The notes below the pieces were generated by a model. That model saw nothing but the letters and a program-made list of their open reading frames with translations. It did not search any database and was not told the DNA's origin. A program made the translations under genes and the position numbers. Shown here piece by piece: positions 26,981-32,865 of a stretch of 32,865 bases of DNA; position 1 is the first letter of the stretch, and each line of letters opens with the position of its first letter. Location: the NCBI GenBank assembly GCA_947473325.1, contig CANJEJ010000014.1, forward strand, positions 1-32,865. The letters run 5' to 3'. The stretch comes from Alphaproteobacteria bacterium. GTDB taxonomy: Bacteria > Pseudomonadota > Alphaproteobacteria > SHVP01.

Positions 26981-27000
26981 GGACCCCAATCAAGGGGCCC
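26981..27000 (-). terminator. Hairpin after speE
   Basis: On the minus strand GGGCCCC (26994-27000), loop TTGATT and GGGGTCC (26981-26987) form a 7-bp stem with one G-U pair, 24 bp after the speE stop. No T-run follows, so it is a weak terminator, or part of the hairpin series leading into hsp20. Confidence 0.45.
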
Positions 27001-27024
27001 GCAAGTCTTTGGTTCTATTGAGAA

Positions 27025-27870
27025 TTACTTGATCAGAGCGCGGACGAACTCGGGCAGGGCGAAGCACGCCTGATGGATCGCGGCATTGTAGTACCGCGTC
27101 TTGAGTCCGAGCTTCTTGATCCCCGCCGCGATCGCCTGGGGATCGTGCCGGGCGAGATCGAGCCCCTTGCCGCCCCAGCCGAGCGCCATTGGGCCGGCGT
27201 AATAGGTCGGCACGCCAGCGAGATAGAAGCCGTGATACTGGAACAGGTCGCGGAAGTTGTGATGCGTGCCCGTGATCTCGTGGCCCTGCAGCAGCGGCAC
27301 GCCGTTCTGGATCACAATGCTGCCGCGGTCGCTGAGGATGCGGGCGCAGGATTCATAGAAGGAGCGGCGGAACAGCACCTCGCCCGGGCCGACGGGATCT
27401 GTCGAATCGACGACGATGAGGTCGAACTTCTCGTCCGTCTCGGCGGCGAACTTGATCCCGTCTTCGAACATCACGCGCGCGCGCTTGTCGTCGAAGGCAT
27501 CGCCGCAGATCGACGGGATGAATTTGCGGCACAGCTCGGTGACACCGGGGTCAATCTCGACCATCACGCATTCGTCGATCGGATGGCGCAGCGCCTCGCG
27601 CAGGACACCGCCGTCACCACCGCCGATGATCAGCACCTTTTTCGGGTTGCCATGGGCGATGAGCGGCACATGCACGAGCATCTCGTGATAGACGAATTCA
27701 TCAGCCTCGGTTGTCTGCACGATGCCATCAAGTACGAGAACGCGGCCGAGCCGCTTGTTCTCGAAGATCTTGATCTCCTGGAAATCGGTCTTGCCGTCGT
27801 ACAGGAGAGTGTCGATGTCCATCGTCTGCTCGAGCGAACCGTGCAGGCGTTCCCGGAACAGGGCGGTCAT
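27025..27870 (-). CDS. speE: Spermidine synthase
   Basis: Transfers an aminopropyl group from decarboxylated S-adenosylmethionine to putrescine. The 281-residue protein has QTTEADEFVYHEMLVHVPL (substrate pocket), VLIIGGGDGGVLREAL (GGGDGG at 83-88), VEIDPGV, and VVDSTDPVGPGEVLF with the catalytic Asp pair D155/D158. Length and order are standard. The ATG at 27868-27870 has AAGGAT 7 nt upstream; a longer reading to 28038 crosses the lipoprotein gene and lacks family similarity. speD (SAM decarboxylase) is not in the window. It lies between the lipoprotein gene and hsp20. Confidence 0.97.
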   Translation of the reverse strand: MTALFRERLHGSLEQTMDIDTLLYDGKTDFQEIKIFENKRLGRVLVLDGIVQTTEADEFVYHEMLVHVPLIAHGNPKKVLIIGGGDGGVLREALRHPIDECVMVEIDPGVTELCRKFIPSICGDAFDDKRARVMFEDGIKFAAETDEKFDLIVVDSTDPVGPGEVLFRRSFYESCARILSDRGSIVIQNGVPLLQGHEITGTHHNFRDLFQYHGFYLAGVPTYYAGPMALGWGGKGLDLARHDPQAIAAGIKKLGLKTRYYNAAIHQACFALPEFVRALIK

Positions 27871-27925
27871 GGGCAGAATCCTTCGACATGGGAGAGGGCG
27901 GCAGGAGGGCAACTCAGGCCGCGTT

Positions 27926-27949
27926 GTTTCGCCGAACACCCCGCGAAAC
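27926..27949 (-). other. Inverted repeat in the speE leader
   Basis: GTTTCGC (27926-27932) and GCGAAAC (27943-27949) with 10 bp between form a perfect 7-bp dyad about 56 bp before the speE start. It may be an operator or leader hairpin. No clear promoter was found in the 130-bp gap upstream of speE. Confidence 0.35.
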
Positions 27950-28000
27950 GCAAGCCCTTTCGGTCCATAAACGCCAGGTGTGACAGGGCGGTTACGGTCG

Positions 28001-28204
28001 CTACTGCGCCGAGACCTCGTCCTTGTATTCCCCCGCAACGGGCGTCCGTTCGCAGCCGCCCATTACGCAGCCGATCAGACGGAGCGGCGTGGGGACGAAC
28101 AGGAGCGCCAGATCGCCGCCCAGCGACGGCTCCCTGGCACAGCCGGCGACGCCGAGGGCAAGCGTCGCGGCGAGCAATGCGCCGATGGCGCGGATTCGCG
28201 TCAT
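28001..28204 (-). CDS. Small predicted lipoprotein
   Basis: A 67-residue protein that I do not recognise. The signal sequence MTRIRAIGALLAATLALG is followed by the lipobox VAGC with lipidated C22, so it should be anchored to a membrane after processing to a mature form of 46 residues. Two further cysteines (C46, C51) flank VMGG. There is no negatively charged residue right after C22 (CAREP), so outer-membrane sorting would be expected by E. coli rules. Its ATG overlaps the gamma-carbonic anhydrase stop (ATGA), indicating coupled translation. Confidence 0.75.
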   Translation of the reverse strand: MTRIRAIGALLAATLALGVAGCAREPSLGGDLALLFVPTPLRLIGCVMGGCERTPVAGEYKDEVSAQ

Positions 28205-28776
28205 TCCCCCAGCTCCCCCTGAAAGCGCTTCAGCATGGCACCCGCCTGGACGGCGAAGACCTCGCCCTCCCAGACGCGGTGATCCCCCCGCGCATAGGCC
28301 AGGCCGTTCTGAATATACATCCAGGCGTTCAGCTTGTTCGCCGCCCCGCTGTTGCGCGTGCGCATCACCTTGGCCGGCATGCCCATGACGACGGAGTTGG
28401 GGGGTATCACCGTGCCTTCCTTGAGGAAGGCGCCACCGGCGACGATGGAATTTTCGCCCACGACTACGCCGTCCATCAGCGTCGCGTTGATGCCAATGAG
28501 GCAGTGGTCGCCGATGGTAGCGCCGTGGATCGTGCAGTGATGCGTGATGGAACAGAAACGACCAATCCTGGTGCCTGTCTGGCCGCCGACATGGACCATG
28601 ACGAAGTCCTGGATGTTGGTGCCCTCGCCGATCGCGATCTCCGACATCTCCGCCCGCATCACGACATGCGGCCAGATCGACACGTCGGGGCCGATCGCGA
28701 CCTTGCCGTAGAGGAGGGCGCTGTCGTGGACAAAGGCGGGACGGTCGAGCGTGACCAGGGGGCCGAAGCGGGACAT
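28201..28776 (-). CDS. Gamma-class carbonic anhydrase-family protein
   Basis: A left-handed beta-helix trimer protein of the gamma-CA/YrdA/PaaY group. The 191-residue sequence has hexapeptide turns throughout (VAIGPDVSIWPH, IAIGEGTNIQD, IGDHCLIGINATLMDG, VVVGENSIVAGG) and the three metal ligands of the family: H62 (VMVHVGG), H79 and H84 (ITHHCTIHG). NxQD (54-57) and the C-terminal helix are also present. Members may hydrate CO2 using Zn, Co or Fe, but many are inactive or have other substrates. It starts 9 bp after the NicO transporter gene, so it is in its operon, and it overlaps the lipoprotein gene. Confidence 0.92.
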   Translation of the reverse strand: MSRFGPLVTLDRPAFVHDSALLYGKVAIGPDVSIWPHVVMRAEMSEIAIGEGTNIQDFVMVHVGGQTGTRIGRFCSITHHCTIHGATIGDHCLIGINATLMDGVVVGENSIVAGGAFLKEGTVIPPNSVVMGMPAKVMRTRNSGAANKLNAWMYIQNGLAYARGDHRVWEGEVFAVQAGAMLKRFQGELGE

Positions 28777-28785
28777 GCCCGCAGT

Positions 28786-29763
28786 TTACACCGGCGCCGA
28801 CGCGCCCCATGCGCTGAAGAAGAGAAGGGCGCCAAAAAAGACGATGGCCAGCGCGCCGGCCACCGCAAGACCCCGTGCCACCCACTCGCCCAGCCGGCTG
28901 GAACGCCGGCCAGCGAGCCGCAGCGCCGTGTGACGGGCCACCACGGTCAGAACAGCCAGAGCCGATGTGGTGATCGCCGTGCCGACCGACATCACGACCG
29001 CCGATATCACGCCGAGCAGGAATGCCCCTTGGGACAGTGCAAAAAGCAGCACCAGCACGGCGCCGCTGCAGGGGCGGATGCCCATGCTGAGCACGAGCAT
29101 CCAGGTCTGGCCGCGCGACTCGGGCAGGCGATCATGGTGGTGGTCGGAGTGATTGTGACCATGGTGGTCTTGTCCGTTCTCTCCGGGCGGCCCATGGTGA
29201 TGATGGTGATGGCCGCCGCGCAGCGCGCCGATCAGCATCCACAGGCCCAGGACGACGATCGCGGCATAGCTCGCGGCATCAAGCCAGGGCACTGCGGCAG
29301 CGGTCGCCCGCTGCGTGACACCCAGAATGATGGCAAGTATCCCGACAAGGGCAATGGCCGACAACGCCTGCACACCAGCTGCGGCACCCGCGAGCAGGAT
29401 ACCGCGGCGGACCGCGCCACGGCTCGCCACGAGATAGGACGACAGCACGACCTTGCCGTGGCCGGGGCCTGCGGCATGGACGACCCCATAGCCAAAGGAC
29501 AGAAGCAACAGCGTCAGCGCCGCGAGAACTGATTGCTCGGTGCGGACGGCGCGCAGCGTCGCGGCGAGTTCGCGCTGCAATCGTGCTTGCGTTTCGCGCA
29601 CCGCCTGCGCTGCCTGGGACCACCAGCTGGCCTCAACAGGCGGCGCCACGGCGGCAGGTGGCGCCTGGAACAGCGGGCGGGACTGCGGCAGAGCGGCTTG
29701 CGGCCAGGACGTGGCCAGTGCCAGCACCACCGCGAGCAGAAGGGCAGGGAGGCCCCTAGGCAC
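28786..29763 (-). CDS. NicO/RcnA-type nickel/cobalt transporter
   Basis: An inner-membrane metal transporter of 325 residues from GTG 29763. It has an N-terminal hydrophobic signal/anchor (about 6-25), a periplasmic helix, then six or more membrane segments. The NicO motif HAAGPGHGK (96-104) and the GIRPCSGA motif (228-235) are both present. Between them is a His-rich loop (185-210, 13 histidines), a typical metal-buffering element. Direction (uptake or efflux) cannot be decided: RcnA exports, but NicO with DUF1007 partners may import. It overlaps the DUF1007 stop by 8 bp. Confidence 0.9.
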   Translation of the reverse strand: MPRGLPALLLAVVLALATSWPQAALPQSRPLFQAPPAAVAPPVEASWWSQAAQAVRETQARLQRELAATLRAVRTEQSVLAALTLLLLSFGYGVVHAAGPGHGKVVLSSYLVASRGAVRRGILLAGAAAGVQALSAIALVGILAIILGVTQRATAAAVPWLDAASYAAIVVLGLWMLIGALRGGHHHHHHGPPGENGQDHHGHNHSDHHHDRLPESRGQTWMLVLSMGIRPCSGAVLVLLFALSQGAFLLGVISAVVMSVGTAITTSALAVLTVVARHTALRLAGRRSSRLGEWVARGLAVAGALAIVFFGALLFFSAWGASAPV

Positions 29764-30382
29764 GGATGCACTGGATGCGCACGCGCATCGGATGGAGCAT
29801 GCCGAGGTAGAAGCTGTGATCGCGATCCTCGGCAGCCGCAAAGGTGCAGGCGAGCGGCATCTCTCCCTTAAGGCGCACCGGATCCATCTTGTTGAGCGCG
29901 ACATCGACATAATAGTTGTCGTCGTAAAGGGCCACGGACAGCGCGCGCCGGCTGGGATCGACCGGATCGGGCAGCACCACGGTGAAGGTGTAGCGCAGGA
30001 GGCCCTTGTCTGTGACCGCTGCCGTGAAGTCGCGCACCGCTTCGACGACAAGGGCTGTGCCGTCGATGACGACATGGATGAAATAGCCCGACGCCGCCAG
30101 CGTTTCCTCGCTGACCGAGGCGAGCTTCTGCAATTCGGCATCTTCGAGCGTGCGGTTGCGATTCTCGTCGAAATCGTCGATCGCCATGGCGCTGAAGAAG
30201 TCGTCGAAGGTCCAGGTGACGCGAAACTCCGTCACCGCACCCTTGACGAACCACGCCTCGACGACCGCATCGATCCAGACATGCGGATGGGACCATGCCA
30301 GGCGCGCCGGCGCCAGCATCGCAACGAGCATGAGCGCAACCATCCCGGCGCGCAGCCCGTGCATCGGGCGCCTAGTCGTCAT
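29756..30382 (-). CDS. DUF1007 family periplasmic protein
   Basis: A 208-residue secreted protein with a signal peptide to about residue 30 (APARLAWS) and the mature N-terminus HPHVWIDAVVEAWF, diagnostic of DUF1007. H32 and H34 at the N-terminus could bind metal. An EF-hand-like stretch (DENRNRTLEDAEL) follows. DUF1007 genes often sit next to NicO-type transporters and are thought to be periplasmic partners in Ni, Co or Zn handling (family context, not proven). The ATG at 30382 overlaps the arfB stop by 11 bp; ATG 30364 is an alternative. Confidence 0.88.
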   Translation of the reverse strand: MTTRRPMHGLRAGMVALMLVAMLAPARLAWSHPHVWIDAVVEAWFVKGAVTEFRVTWTFDDFFSAMAIDDFDENRNRTLEDAELQKLASVSEETLAASGYFIHVVIDGTALVVEAVRDFTAAVTDKGLLRYTFTVVLPDPVDPSRRALSVALYDDNYYVDVALNKMDPVRLKGEMPLACTFAAAEDRDHSFYLGMLHPMRVRIQCIRA

Positions 30383-30809
30383 GCTGCGCCCGGCCCCGGC
30401 CGCTCTTGTGTTCCGCCCGCTTCTTCTTGCCGGCAATGCGGCGTTCCTGCGAGCCCCGTGTGGGACGTGTCGGCCGGCGGACCCGCGGCACCACGGTGGC
30501 CTGCCGGATGAGATCGACGAGGCGTTCAATTGCGTCGGCCCGGTTGCGTTCCTGGGTGCGGTGACGCTGCGCGTCGATGACGATGACGCCGTCATTCGTG
30601 ACCCGGCGCCCCGCCAGGGCAAGCAGCCGCGCGCGCACCCCTTCGGGCAGCGACGAGGACCGCCGGACATCGAAGCGCAGTTCGACCGCGGTCGATACCT
30701 TGTTGACGTTCTGGCCGCCCGGGCCTGAGGCACGGACGAAGCGGAACAGCAGTTCCTCTTCGGGCAGACTGATGCTGCGCGTGACAACGATGTGCGACGG
30801 CCGTTCCAT
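30372..30809 (-). CDS. arfB: Alternative ribosome-rescue factor ArfB (peptidyl-tRNA hydrolase, YaeJ)
   Basis: ArfB hydrolyses peptidyl-tRNA on ribosomes stalled at mRNA ends. The 145-residue protein has the RF1-like domain with the GGQ motif (31-33, ASGPGGQNVNKVSTAVELRFDV) and the long basic tail (RRPTRPTRGSQERRIAGKKKRAEHKSGRG) that enters the empty mRNA channel. The start ATG 30809 (MERPSHI) is best by family alignment; ATG 30821 is the alternative. It is followed by DUF1007 with an overlap, so it is translated with the metal-transport genes. Confidence 0.95.
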   Translation of the reverse strand: MERPSHIVVTRSISLPEEELLFRFVRASGPGGQNVNKVSTAVELRFDVRRSSSLPEGVRARLLALAGRRVTNDGVIVIDAQRHRTQERNRADAIERLVDLIRQATVVPRVRRPTRPTRGSQERRIAGKKKRAEHKSGRGRAQHDD

Positions 30810-30864
30810 GCCCTTACACATACCATCATTTGGCTGGGCAGTTGAGCCTGCGAAATATAGCAAG

Positions 30865-31191
30865 TCAGCCCAGCATCCAGCGCAGACTAACGACGAGTGT
30901 CATGCCGAAGGCGATGGTCCAGAACAGGCTGCGCGTCAGGGCCGCGCAGATCACGGTGGGAATGGCGGCCCACAGCGCCACATTGCCGAGTTGCAGGTTG
31001 ACCTCGCCATCGACAATGGCAAGCAGTTGCACCGTCATCGCCGAAAGCACGGCGACGGGCAAGTGACGCAGCGAGATATCCAGCCAGTGCGGTAGCTTGC
31101 GCCCGGGCAAGAAGACGACGGGGGCCAGCTTGAGCGCCATGCTGACGGCGCCCATCGCCAGGATCGTCAGGAAGGTTGTCGTCTGGTCCAT
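30865..31191 (-). CDS. azlD: AzlD-type branched-chain amino acid transport subunit
   Basis: A 108-residue hydrophobic protein (about four membrane segments) of the AzlD family, the small partner of AzlC in export of branched-chain amino acids and related compounds. MDQTTTFLTILAMGAVSMALKLAPVVFLPGRKLPHWLDISLRHLPVAVLSAM is the typical start; the LRHLPVAVLSAM segment is characteristic. Its ATG lies inside the azlC end (25-bp overlap). The following 55-bp gap to arfB holds no clear terminator. Confidence 0.93.
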   Translation of the reverse strand: MDQTTTFLTILAMGAVSMALKLAPVVFLPGRKLPHWLDISLRHLPVAVLSAMTVQLLAIVDGEVNLQLGNVALWAAIPTVICAALTRSLFWTIAFGMTLVVSLRWMLG

Positions 31192-31886
31192 TGTTCCATC
31201 GCGATGCCGGCCACAACCGCTGTCGCGGTGGCAGCGAGAATCGCCCAGTAGGAGAAACCCAGCAAGCGGAAGAACAGCAGCGCAAGGCCACCGGTGACCG
31301 CCACCACCACATGGACGCGCGTACGGATGAGGGGCACCATGATCGCGATGAACATCGCCGGCATGCCGAAGTCGAGGCCGTAGCGCTCGACATTCGTGAC
31401 CGTGCCGCCGATCACCACGCCAGCGATGGTCGCCGCCACCCACACGAAATGACCAACAAGATTGATGGTGAAGGCCTCCACCTTGCGCATCGGCCGGCCG
31501 GAATACCGGCTAATCTGCAGCGCGAAACTCGCGTCGGTGATTTCCAGCCCGTAGAGGAAGCGTTGCCAGCCCGGAAAGCGGGCGACGAGGGGCGCCAGCG
31601 CCGATGACATCACCAGGAAGCGCGAATTGATCACCAGCGTGGTGATGACAATGGAGACCGGCGGGACCCCCAGGGCGAGCAGCTGGATGCCCGCAAGCTG
31701 GGCCGTGCCGGCATAGACGAATAGCGACATCGCCACCGTGTTAAGCGGTGACAGGCCGGCCTGGATGGAAAGCACGCCAAAGGCGATGCCCATGGCTGTG
31801 TAGACCATCAGGACGGGTGCCGTTACCAAGGTGCCCGCGGTCACATCGCCCAGCCAGCTTTTCTGGCTATCGTTCGGCTCGGTCAT
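31167..31886 (-). CDS. azlC: AzlC-type branched-chain amino acid exporter subunit
   Basis: The large subunit of the AzlCD permease, 239 residues with about five or six membrane segments. It carries family features: VTAPVLMVYTAMGIAFGVLSIQAGLSPLNTVAMSLFVYAGTAQLAGIQLL, NSRFLVMSSALAP and the ITDASFALQISRYSG segment. Its known role is export of branched-chain amino acids; the substrate is not shown here. It is the first gene of the minus-strand run that continues to DUF1150 at 26163, although several units are probably present. The region upstream (31887-32038) is shared with the divergent CNBD gene. Confidence 0.95.
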   Translation of the reverse strand: MTEPNDSQKSWLGDVTAGTLVTAPVLMVYTAMGIAFGVLSIQAGLSPLNTVAMSLFVYAGTAQLAGIQLLALGVPPVSIVITTLVINSRFLVMSSALAPLVARFPGWQRFLYGLEITDASFALQISRYSGRPMRKVEAFTINLVGHFVWVAATIAGVVIGGTVTNVERYGLDFGMPAMFIAIMVPLIRTRVHVVVAVTGGLALLFFRLLGFSYWAILAATATAVVAGIAMEQWTRRQPS

Positions 31887-31943
31887 GCGTGGTGACGGTC
31901 CCAGACGCCAAACCCTGACTACGGGTCAAGGTTGCGCTTCTAT

Positions 31944-31983
31944 TTGTCTAAAATTGACAATGTTTTAGGCAGTTGAGTAAAGG
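31944..31983 (+). promoter_or_regulatory. Interleaved dyads and putative promoter upstream of the CNBD gene
   Basis: TTGTC (31944-31948) / GACAA (31956-31960) and CTAAAA (31948-31953) / TTTTAG (31963-31968) are two overlapping inverted repeats. The -35 box TTGACA (31954-31959) lies between them, with a weak TAAAGG at 31978-31983 after 18 bp. This A/T-rich stretch contrasts with its surroundings and is likely the control region shared by the CNBD gene and azlC. Confidence 0.4.
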
Positions 31984-32038
31984 ATTAGAGTTGGAGTCAA
32001 CACTTAACGCTTTGATCTTGATACTTTGAAAGACGACC

Positions 32039-32485
32039 ATGGAAGCGAAGGCGTTCGGCAAGGGAACCATCAAGGCGAACACCACCATCTTCACCGAGGG
32101 CGAACCCGGTGACACGGCCTTTTTGATTATCCAGGGCAAGGTGGAGATCCGCAAAGGCACCTCGTCCGACTACCCGAAGGTGGTCGCGGTGCTGGAAGAC
32201 GGCGACATCGTCGGCGAAATGGCGCTGTTCGACGACCGGCCGCGTATGGCCACGGCCGTCGCCGCGACCAATCTCGAGGTCATTCCCATCTCGCGCGACG
32301 ACTTCAAGAAGCGTTTGAAGGAAATGAACCCGGTGATGCGCCGCATCCTGATGATCATGGTTTCGCGTGTGCGCGGCATGACCGACGAGTTCATGCGGCG
32401 GAAGGGCGAAACCAAGTGGAATGAACAACTGCGTTCGGGCGATGCGCCGAAGGCAGCCCCGGCGCCGGCAAAGACCGGCACCTAG
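32039..32485 (+). CDS. Stand-alone cyclic nucleotide-binding domain protein
   Basis: A 148-residue protein made of one CRP-type cyclic-nucleotide-binding domain (about 8-120): TIFTEGEPGDTAFLIIQGKVEIRKG, then the phosphate-binding cassette GEMALFDDRPRMATAVAA with E60 and R69 in the positions that bind cAMP or cGMP in CRP. A helical end follows (MRRILMIMVSRVRGMTDEFMRRKGE) and an Ala/Pro tail. There is no helix-turn-helix DNA-binding domain, so it is not a normal Crp/Fnr regulator; it may act by protein contact. It is divergent from azlC and convergent with the SIMPL gene. Partner unknown. Confidence 0.88.
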   Translation: MEAKAFGKGTIKANTTIFTEGEPGDTAFLIIQGKVEIRKGTSSDYPKVVAVLEDGDIVGEMALFDDRPRMATAVAATNLEVIPISRDDFKKRLKEMNPVMRRILMIMVSRVRGMTDEFMRRKGETKWNEQLRSGDAPKAAPAPAKTGT

Positions 32486-32507
32486 AGGCCGTCCACCACA
32501 ACTCCGT

Positions 32508-32537
32508 CGGCACGGCGAGGTTTCCCCCCTCCGTGCC
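32508..32537. terminator. Inverted repeat between convergent genes (weak terminator candidate)
   Basis: GGCACGG (32508-32514) and CCGTGCC (32531-32537) form a perfect 7-bp stem with a 16-nt loop in the 60-bp gap between the two convergent stop codons. There is no T-run on either strand, so termination is only inferred from position. Confidence 0.4.
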
Positions 32538-32545
32538 CAACCCCA

Positions 32546-32865
32546 TCAGCGCAGTTCGAACGTAACCTGAACGGTCGTCGATAGCGTTTCGGTGCCCGCG
32601 GACACCGGCACGGCCATCGCGGCATCGGACTGCATGCGCGCCATCGGAATGGGCCCGCCGCCGCGTCCGGTTTCGGAGATGGAAATGACCGGACCAAGCG
32701 TGGCGCCAGCAGCCTCCGCCATCTGCTGGGCCTTGCGGCGCGCATCCTTCACCGCATCGACCCGCAGCTTGTCCTGCAGTTCTTCGTTGCGAGTAACGGA
32801 GAAGAAGACGCCATTCAGGCTGTTGGCACCGCCCTTGATGAGCGCATCGAGAAAATCGCCAAGCT
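32546..32865 (-). CDS. SIMPL domain (DUF541) protein, C-terminal part (cut by window edge)
   Basis: About 106 residues of the C-terminus are visible and the frame stays open to the window end. LIKGGANSLNGVFFSVTRNE, then VKDARRKAQQMAEAAGATLGPVISISETG, and the final STTVQVTFELR strand match the SIMPL/DUF541 family (YggE, BP26). These are periplasmic or outer-membrane proteins, usually 230-250 residues, linked to oxidative-stress tolerance and, in BP26, to an oligomeric channel-like assembly. The signal peptide expected at the N-terminus is outside the window. Confidence 0.9.
   Translation of the reverse strand, partial: LGDFLDALIKGGANSLNGVFFSVTRNEELQDKLRVDAVKDARRKAQQMAEAAGATLGPVISISETGRGGGPIPMARMQSDAAMAVPVSAGTETLSTTVQVTFELR

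Noticed and set aside
26964-26994. Sigma-32-type promoter before hsp20 (CTTGATT ... CCTATT)
   Set aside because: The CTTG to CCTAT spacing is 21 bp instead of 17-18, and the CTTG lies in the loop of a hairpin after speE; it would also cut the first thermometer hairpin.

Overview
The window is a G+C-rich chromosomal segment from an alphaproteobacterium. Several features point there: the block RNase D - kdsD - lptC - lptA - lptB - rpoN - ptsN; an Hsp20 gene followed by a DUF1150 gene; an FzlA-like GST protein next to queG; an NDUFA9-like dehydrogenase beside uppP; and ribosomal, IF3 and tRNA-synthetase proteins of that type. Family or order cannot be fixed from the sequence alone. Nearly all of the window is core genome. 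I see no transposase, integrase, CRISPR array, phage gene or attachment site.

Layout. (1) 1-5085: translation genes on the minus strand, thrS - infC, then rpmI - rplT - pheS (cut by the window edge). The two halves are separated by a plus-strand membrane protein gene (1601-2464). infC appears to start at an AUA codon. (2) 5158-9770: a family 4 glycosyltransferase, a divergent alpha/beta hydrolase, and an overlapping minus-strand trio: fzlA-like GST, queG (queuosine synthesis) and an SDR/epimerase. (3) 9828-15859: the two subunits of NADPH glutamate synthase, gltD then gltB, behind a promoter covered by a 25-bp palindrome. (4) 16167-18938: uppP (undecaprenyl-pyrophosphate phosphatase), the convergent NDUFA9-like gene, tRNA-Leu(CAG) and a short RNase D. 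(5) 19051-24427: an envelope and nitrogen-regulation operon. A near-consensus sigma-54 promoter precedes kdsD, lptC, lptA, lptB and rpoN, which are overlapping or closely spaced; ptsN follows with its own sigma-70-like promoter. The hpf gene usually found between rpoN and ptsN is missing. (6) 24494-26083: a secreted or membrane-anchored M23 peptidase ending at a bidirectional terminator. (7) 26163-31886: a long minus-strand run. In transcription order it is azlC, azlD, arfB, a DUF1007 protein, a NicO-type Ni/Co transporter, a gamma-carbonic anhydrase, a small lipoprotein, speE, hsp20 and DUF1150. A chain of hairpins in front of hsp20 looks like a ROSE-type RNA thermometer. (8) 32039-32865: a stand-alone cyclic-nucleotide-binding domain protein and the end of a SIMPL-domain (DUF541) protein.

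The best leads are regulatory rather than new gene families. They are a sigma-54 promoter driving LPS-precursor and LPS-export genes together with the sigma-54 gene itself; the ROSE-like thermometer with a G-G mismatch opposite the Shine-Dalgarno of hsp20; the AUA start of infC; the palindrome at the glutamate synthase promoter; and a metal-transport/gamma-carbonic anhydrase operon. All are read from sequence only and none has been tested by a search or folding program.
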